A DNA stretch of 64,000 bases from an uncultured Collinsella sp. (lineage in GTDB: Bacteria > Actinomycetota > Coriobacteriia > Coriobacteriales > Coriobacteriaceae). Shown here one piece after another: positions 42,903 to 51,296 of this stretch. The first letter of the stretch is position 1. Each line of letters opens with the position of its first letter. The notes beneath the pieces are model-generated. The model saw nothing but the letters and a program-made list of their open reading frames with translations, ran no database searches and was not told where the DNA came from. The DNA lies in contig UQHS01000005.1 of NCBI GenBank assembly GCA_900540845.1, positions 42,511 through 106,510 of the forward strand, given 5' to 3'. The position numbers and the translations under genes were made by a program.

Positions 42903-45117
42903 TGGGACGCTCGCGCCGCGAGCGAAGGGCGGAGCGCGCGGGGATCGTTGGTGCGGTGCGCGCGATAGGCGCAGGCGTGGTGAGTGTGGCGGCCCCAGGT
43001 GCGGTGCGCGTGGCAGCCCCAGACGTGGTGCGCGTGGACGCCGCACGGGCGACGTGTTGGGAAAACGCGGGCACGGTGTCATGCGATGGGGAGTGGACCT
43101 GTTCGTCGAGGACGCCGCATATACGACGGTTACATCGGCGGTGGCGATTCTCGTCGTGTTGGCGCTGCTGTTCTCATCCGCCTCGGTTCTGTGGACTTCG
43201 CTGCGTTCGGCGGACGTCCAGGTAAGCGCCGATGCAACGGCACTCGCCGGGGCAAACGTGGTCGCGTCGTATCACACGGCGGCAACGGTGGCGGATGCAT
43301 CGGTGCTGAGCTTGGGCTTGGCTGGGTTTGTCATGACGGGTGGTGGGCTCGTCGCCACGTTGGTGCCGGGGGCCCAGGGCCAGGCGGCACGCATGGTTGA
43401 TACGGGAATCGAGATGATACGCATGCGCAACGAGCTCGCCGCATCGGCCTCGCGGGGCTTGCAGACACTCGAGGGGTCGCTGCCTTATCTCATCGCCGCC
43501 AACGGAACGCGGGCGTGTTCCGCCCAGACTTCGGGAAGCCTGTCGTATGCGGGCACGGCCCTTGCGGCACCCATGACGTCGGCTTCGGAGTTTCCCTTGC
43601 TCGACGGCGAAGGAATCGAGGTCTCTGGCTTGGAGGAGGCGTCTGATGAGCTGGAAGGGGCCGCGAGTGAATTGTCCGAAGCCTCGCGAGAGGCCGCGGC
43701 CAAGAAGGAAGCGGCATGGCTGGCGGATTGTGGAGCGGCGGGGTTCAACATGCAGGAACGAGCCGATCGGCTTTCGGGCTTGTCGCCGAGCGAGAACCCC
43801 GACTTCGCATCAAGCCTCACGTGGGAACCCAACGTCGCGCTCGACCGGGCGCGTGCATATTACCGATGGCGTTTGGAGCACGAGGCTCCGCAGGCGACGA
43901 GCGTCGAGGCGCGGGCGGACTCCGCGGCGCGTCGCGCGTTTTACGAATATGCCGTCGAGCTGCTCAAGGACGCACGTGTGGAGGAGCGCGACGGAAGGGT
44001 TGTGTGCGCATTTGAGCTGCTGCCCAAAAACACCGATGAGGTGAGGCAGACCGCTTTGTATTCGAAAGTGATGTGGCCTTCGAGCGTGGATGGGGGCCTG
44101 TGCACGTTGCATTTTGGTACGGAGTGTCCGGGTGCACATGGGCAGCTGGGCCCTTTGGTGTCGTTTGCGGATATGGAAGCGGGAAGCGTGGGGGAGTGCC
44201 CCGTGTGCAAGTTCGGGGTCGGTGACGTTGGGAAGACGCCCGCCGCGTCGACCTCCATCGACAACGGGTTCGAGTACCACCTGAGAGCATGCATGCTGGC
44301 TTTGCGAGAGTACGCCCCGGCGCGTCAGCGCGTGTTGGATGCGGAACGCGCGGCGCGTGGGGAGGCGGCCGATGCGCGCGATGCCTTTGCGCAGGCGGTC
44401 GAGGGGCTTCACGGCGTGCGACCGCGCATCGCCCCTCCGGGCAGATTCGGTTGCATCGCCGTTGTCGCCGCACGTGGATCCGATGGGCCGGAGCAGCTCG
44501 ATTCGAGCTTTGCCGGCACGGCACGCGTCCCCGAGCGCGGGGCGGTGTCGGCGGCGGTGTTGGCGCCTGCCACGGCTACGGAGGAGAGCAACGTCTTAGC
44601 CTCGTTTTTCAGCTCTTTGGAGGAACGCGTCGGAGAGGACGGCCCTGTGGGGATTGTGGATGGGGTGATGGATCTGTGGGGCAAGATGTTGATGGCCTAC
44701 GGAGAGGCGGGTGCCGGTTTTGAAGACGCGTTTTCCGAGGTGACGCAGCGGCTTGATGGCATGGGCGTTGGCCCAATCGCCTCGTGGTTGAAAGACGGCT
44801 TGGCGTGCGCGATCGAGGCGCTGGGGATTGAGCCGGTCGACATGCGTTTACGAAAGCCCGTGCTCACCGACACGTCGGTTGTTGCGCAAAAAGCGGGTAT
44901 GGCCGATGCCGTCGCTTTGCAAGCGCGCATACGCGACATCCCCATGGGCTCAAGCGACCCTCGCGAGTACGTGCGAGCTCTTGGATATGAACTTGAGGAA
45001 TACGTGATGTCGTTGGAATGCACATTGATGGAAATACCCCTGCCTACGGGCGGATCGATACCGGTGACAATCCGCCTTCGTGACGTGGCCGATTGGGTTT
45101 CGGGGGAGGGCTCATGA
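42871..45117 (+). CDS. Large TadG-like membrane protein of the tad operon
   Basis: A 748-residue protein. If translation starts at ATG 42871 (after GGAGGGCGAG), the first ~70 residues are an Arg/Gly/Cys-rich basic stretch (GARGSPRRGARGRRTGD); ATG 43081 would skip it but has no good ribosome site. A TadE/G-like membrane segment then follows (TTVTSAVAILVVLALLFSSA), with QVSADATALAGANVVASYHT as in TadG proteins, and a large extracellular region rich in Ala and Glu. A cluster of Cys (TLHFGTECP, GECPVCKFG) is consistent with metal or disulfide structure. Function unknown. Confidence 0.68.
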   Translation: MRIGLALGAHSGTLAPRAKGGARGDRWCGARDRRRRGECGGPRCGARGSPRRGARGRRTGDVLGKRGHGVMRWGVDLFVEDAAYTTVTSAVAILVVLALLFSSASVLWTSLRSADVQVSADATALAGANVVASYHTAATVADASVLSLGLAGFVMTGGGLVATLVPGAQGQAARMVDTGIEMIRMRNELAASASRGLQTLEGSLPYLIAANGTRACSAQTSGSLSYAGTALAAPMTSASEFPLLDGEGIEVSGLEEASDELEGAASELSEASREAAAKKEAAWLADCGAAGFNMQERADRLSGLSPSENPDFASSLTWEPNVALDRARAYYRWRLEHEAPQATSVEARADSAARRAFYEYAVELLKDARVEERDGRVVCAFELLPKNTDEVRQTALYSKVMWPSSVDGGLCTLHFGTECPGAHGQLGPLVSFADMEAGSVGECPVCKFGVGDVGKTPAASTSIDNGFEYHLRACMLALREYAPARQRVLDAERAARGEAADARDAFAQAVEGLHGVRPRIAPPGRFGCIAVVAARGSDGPEQLDSSFAGTARVPERGAVSAAVLAPATATEESNVLASFFSSLEERVGEDGPVGIVDGVMDLWGKMLMAYGEAGAGFEDAFSEVTQRLDGMGVGPIASWLKDGLACAIEALGIEPVDMRLRKPVLTDTSVVAQKAGMADAVALQARIRDIPMGSSDPREYVRALGYELEEYVMSLECTLMEIPLPTGGSIPVTIRLRDVADWVSGEGS

Positions 45118-45599
45118 TTGCGCGAGAATCTTATGCGCAGGCGACTGTGGAGATGGCCGTGGTTTTGCCGATTCTTCTGGTGCTCGCCCTCATCGCGTAC
45201 AACCTCATGATGTTCATATGCGCGACGGCGCGGTTCGACCGCATTGCCCCAGATATCGTCGTCGCCTACGGGGTGGCTCCGTCGGGAAGCGCGACTGGAA
45301 GCGAAGCCGGTCAGGCGGTGCAGGGGTCCAATGCTGCAGAGCGGATTCGCCAAGAGCTCGAACAATCGATGGGCTCCTATGGGGTGACGGTGACGGTGGA
45401 GGTGGAGAGCGCTGGTCATGTGGCGGAAGGTGGTCTGCTGAGCTTGGTTGCCCCGCTTAAAACGTATCGATGCGCGATGGAATACACTCCCTGGCCGCGC
45501 GCCCTATCGATTGCTGGGGTGGAGCTCGATTCGCCTCTTCACCTGCGCCACGAACGTGCGGTGACGGTGGATGCATGGAGGTCGGGGGTGCTCGTATGA
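45114..45599 (+). CDS. TadE-like pseudopilin
   Basis: A 161-residue protein starting on a 4-base overlap with the TadG-like gene. Its very short leader ends in SYA, followed by QATVEMAVVLPILLVLALIA, a TadE anchor with the Q-x-x-x-E motif. The remaining ~125 residues form a small external domain (DRIAPDIVVAYG, VTVEVESAGH). It is coupled to the DUF192 gene by another 4-base overlap. Confidence 0.78.
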   Translation: MIARESYAQATVEMAVVLPILLVLALIAYNLMMFICATARFDRIAPDIVVAYGVAPSGSATGSEAGQAVQGSNAAERIRQELEQSMGSYGVTVTVEVESAGHVAEGGLLSLVAPLKTYRCAMEYTPWPRALSIAGVELDSPLHLRHERAVTVDAWRSGVLV

Positions 45600-45958
45600 G
45601 GGGTATGGCGATGAGGGTGGTCGCCCGTAGGGCGATGAAGGAGCTGGGCTGGAGGGGAGATGTCGAGTACGCCGAGTCTTTCGTTCGGAGGCTGGTGGGC
45701 ATGATGCTTCGAGCTCGGATGTGTGCGGGAGACGTGCCGGCGGCGACGGTTTGCCCAGCCGACGCCGCGGGGGCTTCGCGCATTCTCGTATTTCCGCGAT
45801 GCAGGTCGATTCACACCTGCTGGATGTCGGTGCCGCTCGATGTCGCGTTCGCGGACGCATCGGGCAAGGTGGTTGCCTGGTATCCCAGACTTGCGCCGTG
45901 GTCGGTGCGGTCCTGTCCAAAAGCCGCTTTCGTTTTGGAGCGGGTCTCATCTTCATGA
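45596..45958 (+). CDS. DUF192 family protein
   Basis: A 120-residue protein with an AESFVRRLVGMMLRARM block and the DUF192 core IHTCWMSVPLDVAFADASGK, then VVAWYPRLAPWSV and KAAFVLE. DUF192 proteins are small beta-rich domains of unknown role, often exported; here no signal peptide is evident. It ends the tad operon, coupled to the last TadE-like gene. In this family the His-Thr pair and Met-x-x-Pro-Leu-Asp are the most conserved. Confidence 0.8.
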   Translation: MRGMAMRVVARRAMKELGWRGDVEYAESFVRRLVGMMLRARMCAGDVPAATVCPADAAGASRILVFPRCRSIHTCWMSVPLDVAFADASGKVVAWYPRLAPWSVRSCPKAAFVLERVSSS

Positions 45959-46013
45959 ACTGCTGCCAGTGCGCCGCCGCAACAAATTTTTTTCGCCAAA
46001 TCAAAAAAATCCC

Positions 46014-46041
46014 TTGCCCAACCTGAATTCTTTGGTATATT
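46014..46041 (+). promoter_or_regulatory. tRNA-Phe promoter
   Basis: TTGCCC (46014-46019) and TATATT (46036-46041) are spaced 16 bp, 31 bp before the tRNA, and are preceded by a T-rich/A-rich stretch typical of an UP element (45987-46010). Confidence 0.7.
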
Positions 46042-46072
46042 AATCACCGCTGTCACCGACAGTGAACATAGT

Positions 46073-46145
<73 letters not shown>

Positions 46146-46160
46146 CCCTCTGATTGATAT

Positions 46161-46186
46161 GACCTCCCCATGTGGGAGGTCTTTTT
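46161..46186 (+). terminator. tRNA-Phe terminator
   Basis: GACCTCCC (46161-46168) pairs with GGGAGGTC (46174-46181), followed by TTTTT. Confidence 0.9.
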
Positions 46187-46273
46187 GTATATGGGGTCTT
46201 AGGCCCACATTTCGGCCGGGCAAGGGTATCCTTGCATATCAGGTACAACTTCTTTGAGGGGAGAGGCCCGCCC

Positions 46274-47338
46274 ATGTCAGATAGGATTCGCGGTGTGAAT
46301 CTGGCCGGTTGGTTCATTCTGGAGCCCTGGGTCACGCCCTCCTTGTTTGCCGCGACAGGTGCAACCAACGACGCCGAGCTCCAGCAGATTCTGGGGCCCG
46401 CGGCGTATAACGAGCGCATCCGTGAGCACTACGAGACGTTTATTTCCGAAAACGACTTCAAGCGCATCTCGGCCATGGGCCTAAACGCGGTGCGCATTCC
46501 GCTTCCGTGGTACGCCTTTGGTGCGCAAAACGAAAACGAGACGTACATTTCCTGCATCGACTACATCGATCGCGCGATTGAGTGGGCATCCAAGTACAAC
46601 TTGCAGGTGCTGCTCGACTTGGCAACCGTCCCTGGCGGCCAAGGCGATTCGAACAGCTCCCCCTCAACGCCCGAGAGCACTGCCGATTGGCATTCGTCGC
46701 GCAACGGTCGCGCCGTCGCGCTCGAGGTGCTCGAGCGTCTCGCGGCGCGTTATGGCGAGTTCGACGCCCTGCTCGGTATCGAATTGCTTGACTCGCCCGT
46801 GATGAGCGTCCGCACGGGGCTGTTTGGCACGAGCAGCGGCATCCCCAGCCACTACCTGCGCAATTTCTATCGCGATGCCTACGAGGTCATCCGGCGGCAC
46901 ATGCCCACGCGGAAGATGATCGTGTTCTCAGACTCGGGCCATCCGCGTGCATGGAAGCGCTTCATGGCGGGCGACCAGTATCAAAATGTCGTAATGGACC
47001 TGCATCTGTACCATTTCCGCGACGAGACGGCGCAGGATATCACGTCGCCGAAGGGGCTCACGGCGGCGCTCAACCGCAACAAGACCCTCATTCGCGAGGC
47101 GACGAGTCTGGGCTTTCCCGTCATCGTCGGTGAGTGGTCGGGCGCGGCGCAGCTGTCGGGCAATTCGGTTACGCCCGAGGGCCGTCGCGCGTATGAGAGG
47201 ATTTTCGTATCGAGCCAGTTGGCGACCTTCGATGCGACGAGCGGTTGGTTTTTCCAGACATGGAAGACGGAGCGCCGTATCGCGGCATGGGATGCGCGCG
47301 TTGCGCTCGCGCCGCTTGAGCGCGCGATGATGGAGTAG
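46274..47338 (+). CDS. GH5-like protein with degenerate active site
   Basis: A 354-residue TIM-barrel protein resembling exo-beta-1,3-glucanases of glycoside hydrolase family 5. It keeps GVNLAGWFILEPWVTPSLF, the MGLNAVRIPLPWYAF strand, and the nucleophile region VIVGEWSGAAQLSG. But the acid/base motif, normally N-E-P in GIELLNEP, reads L-D-S-P here, and the usual LHGAPGSQNG is replaced by LATVPGGQGD. It has no signal peptide. It may be a catalytically altered or non-enzymatic protein. Start ATG 46274 follows GAGGGGAGAGG. Two bases after its stop the rsmI gene begins. Confidence 0.78.
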   Translation: MSDRIRGVNLAGWFILEPWVTPSLFAATGATNDAELQQILGPAAYNERIREHYETFISENDFKRISAMGLNAVRIPLPWYAFGAQNENETYISCIDYIDRAIEWASKYNLQVLLDLATVPGGQGDSNSSPSTPESTADWHSSRNGRAVALEVLERLAARYGEFDALLGIELLDSPVMSVRTGLFGTSSGIPSHYLRNFYRDAYEVIRRHMPTRKMIVFSDSGHPRAWKRFMAGDQYQNVVMDLHLYHFRDETAQDITSPKGLTAALNRNKTLIREATSLGFPVIVGEWSGAAQLSGNSVTPEGRRAYERIFVSSQLATFDATSGWFFQTWKTERRIAAWDARVALAPLERAMME

Positions 47339-47340
47339 GG

Positions 47341-48288
47341 ATGGGCGAATCTACGGTAAAGGAATCCATGCCGTCTTCGGTGCCCCGTTCGCGCGATGGC
47401 GGCATGCTGTCCATGGTGGGCACGCCCATCGGCAACCTGGGAGATCTTTCCGCGCGTGCAGCCGAGACGTTTCGCGTGGCCGACCTCATCTGCTGCGAGG
47501 ATACGCGCGTGACCTCCAAGCTCTTGGCGCACCTCGGCATATCAAAACCCCTCATGCGCTGCGACGACAACGTAATTGAGCGCCGCGCGCCCGAGCTGAT
47601 AGACCGCATTCTCGCCGGAGAGCGCATCGCGTTCGCATCCGACGCCGGCATGCCGAGCGTGTCCGACCCCGGCCAGGTGCTGGTCGAGGCGGCGCGTCGT
47701 GAGGGCGCCCCCGTCGAGGTCATCCCCGGGCCCTCGGCCTGCGTGACGGCGCTCGTGCTTTCGGGCATCCCGAGCGACCAGTTCTTCTTCGAGGGCTTTC
47801 TTCCGCGCAAGCACGGTGAGCGCGTGCGCAGGCTTCAGCGCCTGACCGCCGTTCCCGGGGCGTTGATATTCTACGAGTCGCCCCATCGTGCCGAGGCCTC
47901 GCTCAAGGCGATCGCCGAGGTGTTCCCGCAGCGTATGGTCGCGTTGTGCCGCGAGCTCACCAAGCTGCACGAAGAGGTGCTGCGCGCGCCGGCGTGCGAG
48001 CTGTACGAGCGGCTCGTCGAGCGCGGGGATCTCAAGGGTGAGATGGTCATTGTGGTTGCCCCTCCCACTGAGGAGGAGCTGCAAAGTCTGCAGACAGTCT
48101 GCATTTCGGGCGCCGGGGCCGGCACTTGCGACCCCGAGGAGTTGCTCCGGGCGGATATCGCGGAGGCGCTGGCTGCGGGAGAGTCGGCAAACGCCCTGTC
48201 CAAAAGGCTCGCGCAGAAGTACTCGCGCAAAAAGCGCGACGTGTACAACATGGTTCTCCATCTGCAGGATCAGGCGTCCGAGCGGTAG
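47341..48288 (+). CDS. rsmI: 16S rRNA (cytidine-1402 2'-O) methyltransferase RsmI
   Basis: Tetrapyrrole methylase-fold enzyme that methylates the 16S rRNA decoding site. The 315 residues show MVGTPIGNLGDLSARA, CCEDTRVTSKLLAHLGI, FASDAGMPSVSDPG, VIPGPSACVTALVLSG, FFEGFLPRK and ELTKLHEEVLR. The C-terminal RsmI helical domain is present. ATG 47341 begins two bases after the GH5-like gene, so they are co-transcribed. Confidence 0.94.
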   Translation: MGESTVKESMPSSVPRSRDGGMLSMVGTPIGNLGDLSARAAETFRVADLICCEDTRVTSKLLAHLGISKPLMRCDDNVIERRAPELIDRILAGERIAFASDAGMPSVSDPGQVLVEAARREGAPVEVIPGPSACVTALVLSGIPSDQFFFEGFLPRKHGERVRRLQRLTAVPGALIFYESPHRAEASLKAIAEVFPQRMVALCRELTKLHEEVLRAPACELYERLVERGDLKGEMVIVVAPPTEEELQSLQTVCISGAGAGTCDPEELLRADIAEALAAGESANALSKRLAQKYSRKKRDVYNMVLHLQDQASER

Positions 48289-48410
48289 AGCCAAGCGTTG
48301 GGCGTCGAGCTTACAGGGCCGCCTTGCCCGAGCGGCAGGGTCGCGTTGAGCGACTAACCTGCTAGAATGAAGAATTGCATGAACATCCAGCGAGAGGAAA
48401 GCCGCGCATC

Positions 48411-50012
48411 ATGAGCACGAAGCCGTCCTACTACATCACCACGCCCATTTACTACGTGAACGCCGACCCGCACCTGGGCACCGCGTACTCCACCATCATC
48501 GCCGACGTTCAGGCGCGGTATCGCCGCGCCGCCGGGTACAGCGTCAAGTTCCTGACCGGCATGGACGAGCACGGCCAGAAGGTCGCCGAGGCGGCGGAGA
48601 AGCACGGCATGACCCCCCAGGAGTGGTGTGACTCTCAGGCCCCGCACTTCCACGACCTGTGGCGCGAGCTCGAGATCTCGAACGACGATTTCATCCGTAC
48701 CACCGAGGATCGCCAGAAGCGCGCCGTCCAGTACCTGTGGGAGCGCATGGAGGAGTCCGGCTACATCTATAAGGGCAGCTACGACGGCTGGTACTGCGTC
48801 CCCGACGAGACCTTCTTCACCGAGACGCAGGTCGAGAAGGCCGACGAGGCCCGTGGCACCGAGGGCCAGCACCTCTGCCCCGACTGCGACCGCCCGCTCG
48901 AGCGCGTCAAGGAGGAGAGCTGGTTCTTCAAGCTTTCCGCTTTCCAGGACAAACTGCTTGCGCTTTACGATGAGCACCCGGATTTTGTTCAACCCGACTT
49001 CCGCATGAACGAGGTGCGCTCCTTTGTCGAGGGCGGCCTGAACGATCTCTCCGTTTCCCGCACGTCGTTCGACTGGGGTATCGAGGTCCCGTTCGATGCC
49101 GAGCACGTCACGTACGTGTGGTTCGACGCGCTTACCAACTACATGACCGCCGTGGGGTACGGCGTCGAGGGCGACGAGGCCGCGGCCGACTTCGCCTACC
49201 GCTGGCCCGCGCAGACCCATATCGTGGGCAAGGACATCATCCGTTTCCACTGTGTGATTTGGCCGGCCATGCTCATGGCGCTGGGCGAGGCCCTGCCCGA
49301 GCACGTTTTTGCCCACGGGTTCCTCACGGTCAAGAACGAGGAGACCGGCAAGGCCGAGAAGATGTCCAAGTCCCGCGGCAACGCCATTGCGCCTCGCGAG
49401 GTCATCGAGAAGCTCGGCGTGGAGGGCTACCGCTACTACTTCATGACCGACGTCACCCCCGGCACCGACGGGGCGATCAGCTTTGGCCGCATGGAGCAGG
49501 TCTACAACGCTGATCTCGCAAATAGCTGGGGTAACCTGATCTCGCGCTCCACCAATATGTGCATCAAGTACTTTGAGGGCGCAACGCCGGAGCGTGCGGC
49601 AGACGCCGCGGGTTATGCGGAGAATCCGCTTGCGGCCGCAGCCGAGGGCATCTTCGAGCGCTACGCCGCCAAGATGGAGGCCTTCGCCTACGGCGACGCC
49701 GCCAAGGAGATCATGGATCTCGTGCATGCCGCGAACCACTACATCGAGGATTCCGAGCCCTGGACGCTTGCCAAGGACCCCGCCAAGATCGGTGAGCTCG
49801 CGAACGTCATTTGGAACCTGCTCGAGGCGATTCGCATTTCCGCGCACCTGCTTATGCCGCTCATGCCGAGCACGAGCGCCGAGGCCCTGCGTCGCATCGG
49901 ATGCGAGGCCGAGGCGAGCACCGACGACATGGCCGCAGCTTGCGTGTGGGGCCAGCTTGCCGCTGGTCTGCCGGTCGAGAAGGGCGATGCCTTGTTCCCG
50001 CGTCTGGGTTAG
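48411..50012 (+). CDS. metG: Methionyl-tRNA synthetase
   Basis: Class I synthetase that charges tRNA-Met. The 533 residues contain the HIGH-type site NADPHLGTAY, a zinc knuckle LCPDCDRPLERV, the KMSKS loop AEKMSKSRGN, and a helical anticodon domain. It lacks the ~110-residue C-terminal EMAP-like dimerisation domain and is the compact form seen in several bacteria. Start ATG 48411 lies after GAGAGG; ATG 48375 adds residues with no site. Confidence 0.95.
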   Translation: MSTKPSYYITTPIYYVNADPHLGTAYSTIIADVQARYRRAAGYSVKFLTGMDEHGQKVAEAAEKHGMTPQEWCDSQAPHFHDLWRELEISNDDFIRTTEDRQKRAVQYLWERMEESGYIYKGSYDGWYCVPDETFFTETQVEKADEARGTEGQHLCPDCDRPLERVKEESWFFKLSAFQDKLLALYDEHPDFVQPDFRMNEVRSFVEGGLNDLSVSRTSFDWGIEVPFDAEHVTYVWFDALTNYMTAVGYGVEGDEAAADFAYRWPAQTHIVGKDIIRFHCVIWPAMLMALGEALPEHVFAHGFLTVKNEETGKAEKMSKSRGNAIAPREVIEKLGVEGYRYYFMTDVTPGTDGAISFGRMEQVYNADLANSWGNLISRSTNMCIKYFEGATPERAADAAGYAENPLAAAAEGIFERYAAKMEAFAYGDAAKEIMDLVHAANHYIEDSEPWTLAKDPAKIGELANVIWNLLEAIRISAHLLMPLMPSTSAEALRRIGCEAEASTDDMAAACVWGQLAAGLPVEKGDALFPRLG

Positions 50013-50024
50013 GTGCCCGCTTTT

Positions 50025-50063
50025 GCCCGCTCGCGCCCCATCGAACGGCGTGGGCGGGCTTTT
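50025..50063 (+). terminator. metG terminator
   Basis: GCCCGC (50025-50030) pairs with GCGGGC (50054-50059), extended by CGCGCC/GGCGTG inside, and TTTT follows. Confidence 0.75.
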
Positions 50064-50115
50064 CCGTGATGCGCCCGCATACGATGTATCCGATTCTTTT
50101 GACGCCGAAATAACA

Positions 50116-50251
50116 AACTTTCGGTTTTGGGAAGCAATAATCGGGTTTGCCGAGTAGAGGCTCAAAATCGCCAAGCGCCAACTGGGAAAACACCCCGGAA
50201 AAAGGCTGGCTACTCGAGCAAGTCCCGAATTGCTTCCCAAAACCGAAAGTT
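50116..50251. repeat. Structured palindromic element B (136 nt)
   Basis: A perfect 23-bp inverted repeat (50116-50138 and 50229-50251) encloses CGAGTAG (50151-50157) with CTACTCG (50210-50216) and an apical hairpin CTGGG (50182-50186) with CCCCGG (50193-50198). The core is shared with element A at 429-563, including AAAGGCT..CTACTCG on the right side, but the outer arms differ in sequence. It ends 46 bases before the rsmA start. Confidence 0.85.
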
Positions 50252-50297
50252 CGATACGGCCGACCCGTATTCTCGACCTCATGAGGAGGCAAATACC

Positions 50298-51173
50298 ATG
50301 ACAACATCTCCTCTCGCGAGCTCGACGGCCACGCGTGAGATGCTCGAGGCGTTTGGGCTGGCGACCAAGCACCGCCTCGGCCAGAATTTCCTCATCGACA
50401 ACCATGTCATCGAGCGGATCATGGACCTGGCGGAGCTCACAGGGGAGGAGCGCGTGCTCGAGGTGGGCCCCGGAATTGGCACGCTCACCCTTGCCCTGGT
50501 CCAAGAGGCTGCGCACGTTACCTCGATCGAGATGGATAGCGAGCTCGAGCAGGTGCTTTCTGCTCACGCCATGGACCACGACAACTTCAGCTTTATCATG
50601 GGGGACGCGTTGGCCACATCTCCTGAGATGATCGCGGAGGCAAGCGGCGGCGCGCCCACGGTGCTCGTGGCGAACCTTCCATATAATGTCGCGGCGACGA
50701 TCATCTTGCAGTTTTTCCAGACCATGCCCAGTCTCGAGCGCGCGGTTGTGATGGTGCAAAAGGAAGTCGCCGACCGCATCGCGGCGAAGCCCGGGACCAA
50801 GGCTTACGGCGCGTACACGGTCAAGCTTTCCCTGTATGGCGACGTGACCGGCCGTTTTGAAGTTCCGCCGCGCTGCTTTATGCCCGCACCTCATGTCGAC
50901 TCGGCGGTTGTCCGCATCGATCGTGCCCAGACGCCGGTTGAAGGGGGTGCGGCGAGCGCCGAGGATGTTGTTCGTGTTGTCGACGCCGCATTTGCCCAGC
51001 GACGCAAAACGATCCGAAACTCCATGGGGTCGAATGGCTTCGAAAAGGTCGCGCTCGACAGGGCGTTTGAGCTGTGCGGCGTAGCGTCCACCGCGCGCGC
51101 CGAAACGCTTACGACGAGCACATTCATCGAGCTCGCGGGTGCCCTTTCCGTTCAGGATCCCTGCCGGCCGTAG
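50298..51173 (+). CDS. rsmA: 16S rRNA adenine dimethyltransferase RsmA/KsgA
   Basis: Dimethylates the two adenosines near the 3' end of 16S rRNA and checks 30S assembly. The 291 residues include HRLGQNFLIDNHVIERI, the SAM site VLEVGPGIGTLTLAL, EMDSELEQVL and the catalytic NLPYNVA. The C-terminal helical domain is normal. ATG 50298 has GAGGAGG upstream. The structured element B lies directly before the gene. Confidence 0.96.
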   Translation: MTTSPLASSTATREMLEAFGLATKHRLGQNFLIDNHVIERIMDLAELTGEERVLEVGPGIGTLTLALVQEAAHVTSIEMDSELEQVLSAHAMDHDNFSFIMGDALATSPEMIAEASGGAPTVLVANLPYNVAATIILQFFQTMPSLERAVVMVQKEVADRIAAKPGTKAYGAYTVKLSLYGDVTGRFEVPPRCFMPAPHVDSAVVRIDRAQTPVEGGAASAEDVVRVVDAAFAQRRKTIRNSMGSNGFEKVALDRAFELCGVASTARAETLTTSTFIELAGALSVQDPCRP

Positions 51174-51296
51174 GCCTTTGCCGTCCTTATCGCGCGGGGC
51201 GCCATCGGGCGCGGCTTGATGGTGCCCAGCGCTGCGCAGGGTTCCGTCGAGTTTAACCAGGTCGCACCCGACGCATTCACCGAATTGGAATTGACG

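Noticed and set aside
48411..50012. metG as a truncated gene
   Set aside because: The 533-aa length is the known compact form without the C-terminal dimerisation domain, and its stop is followed by a good terminator.
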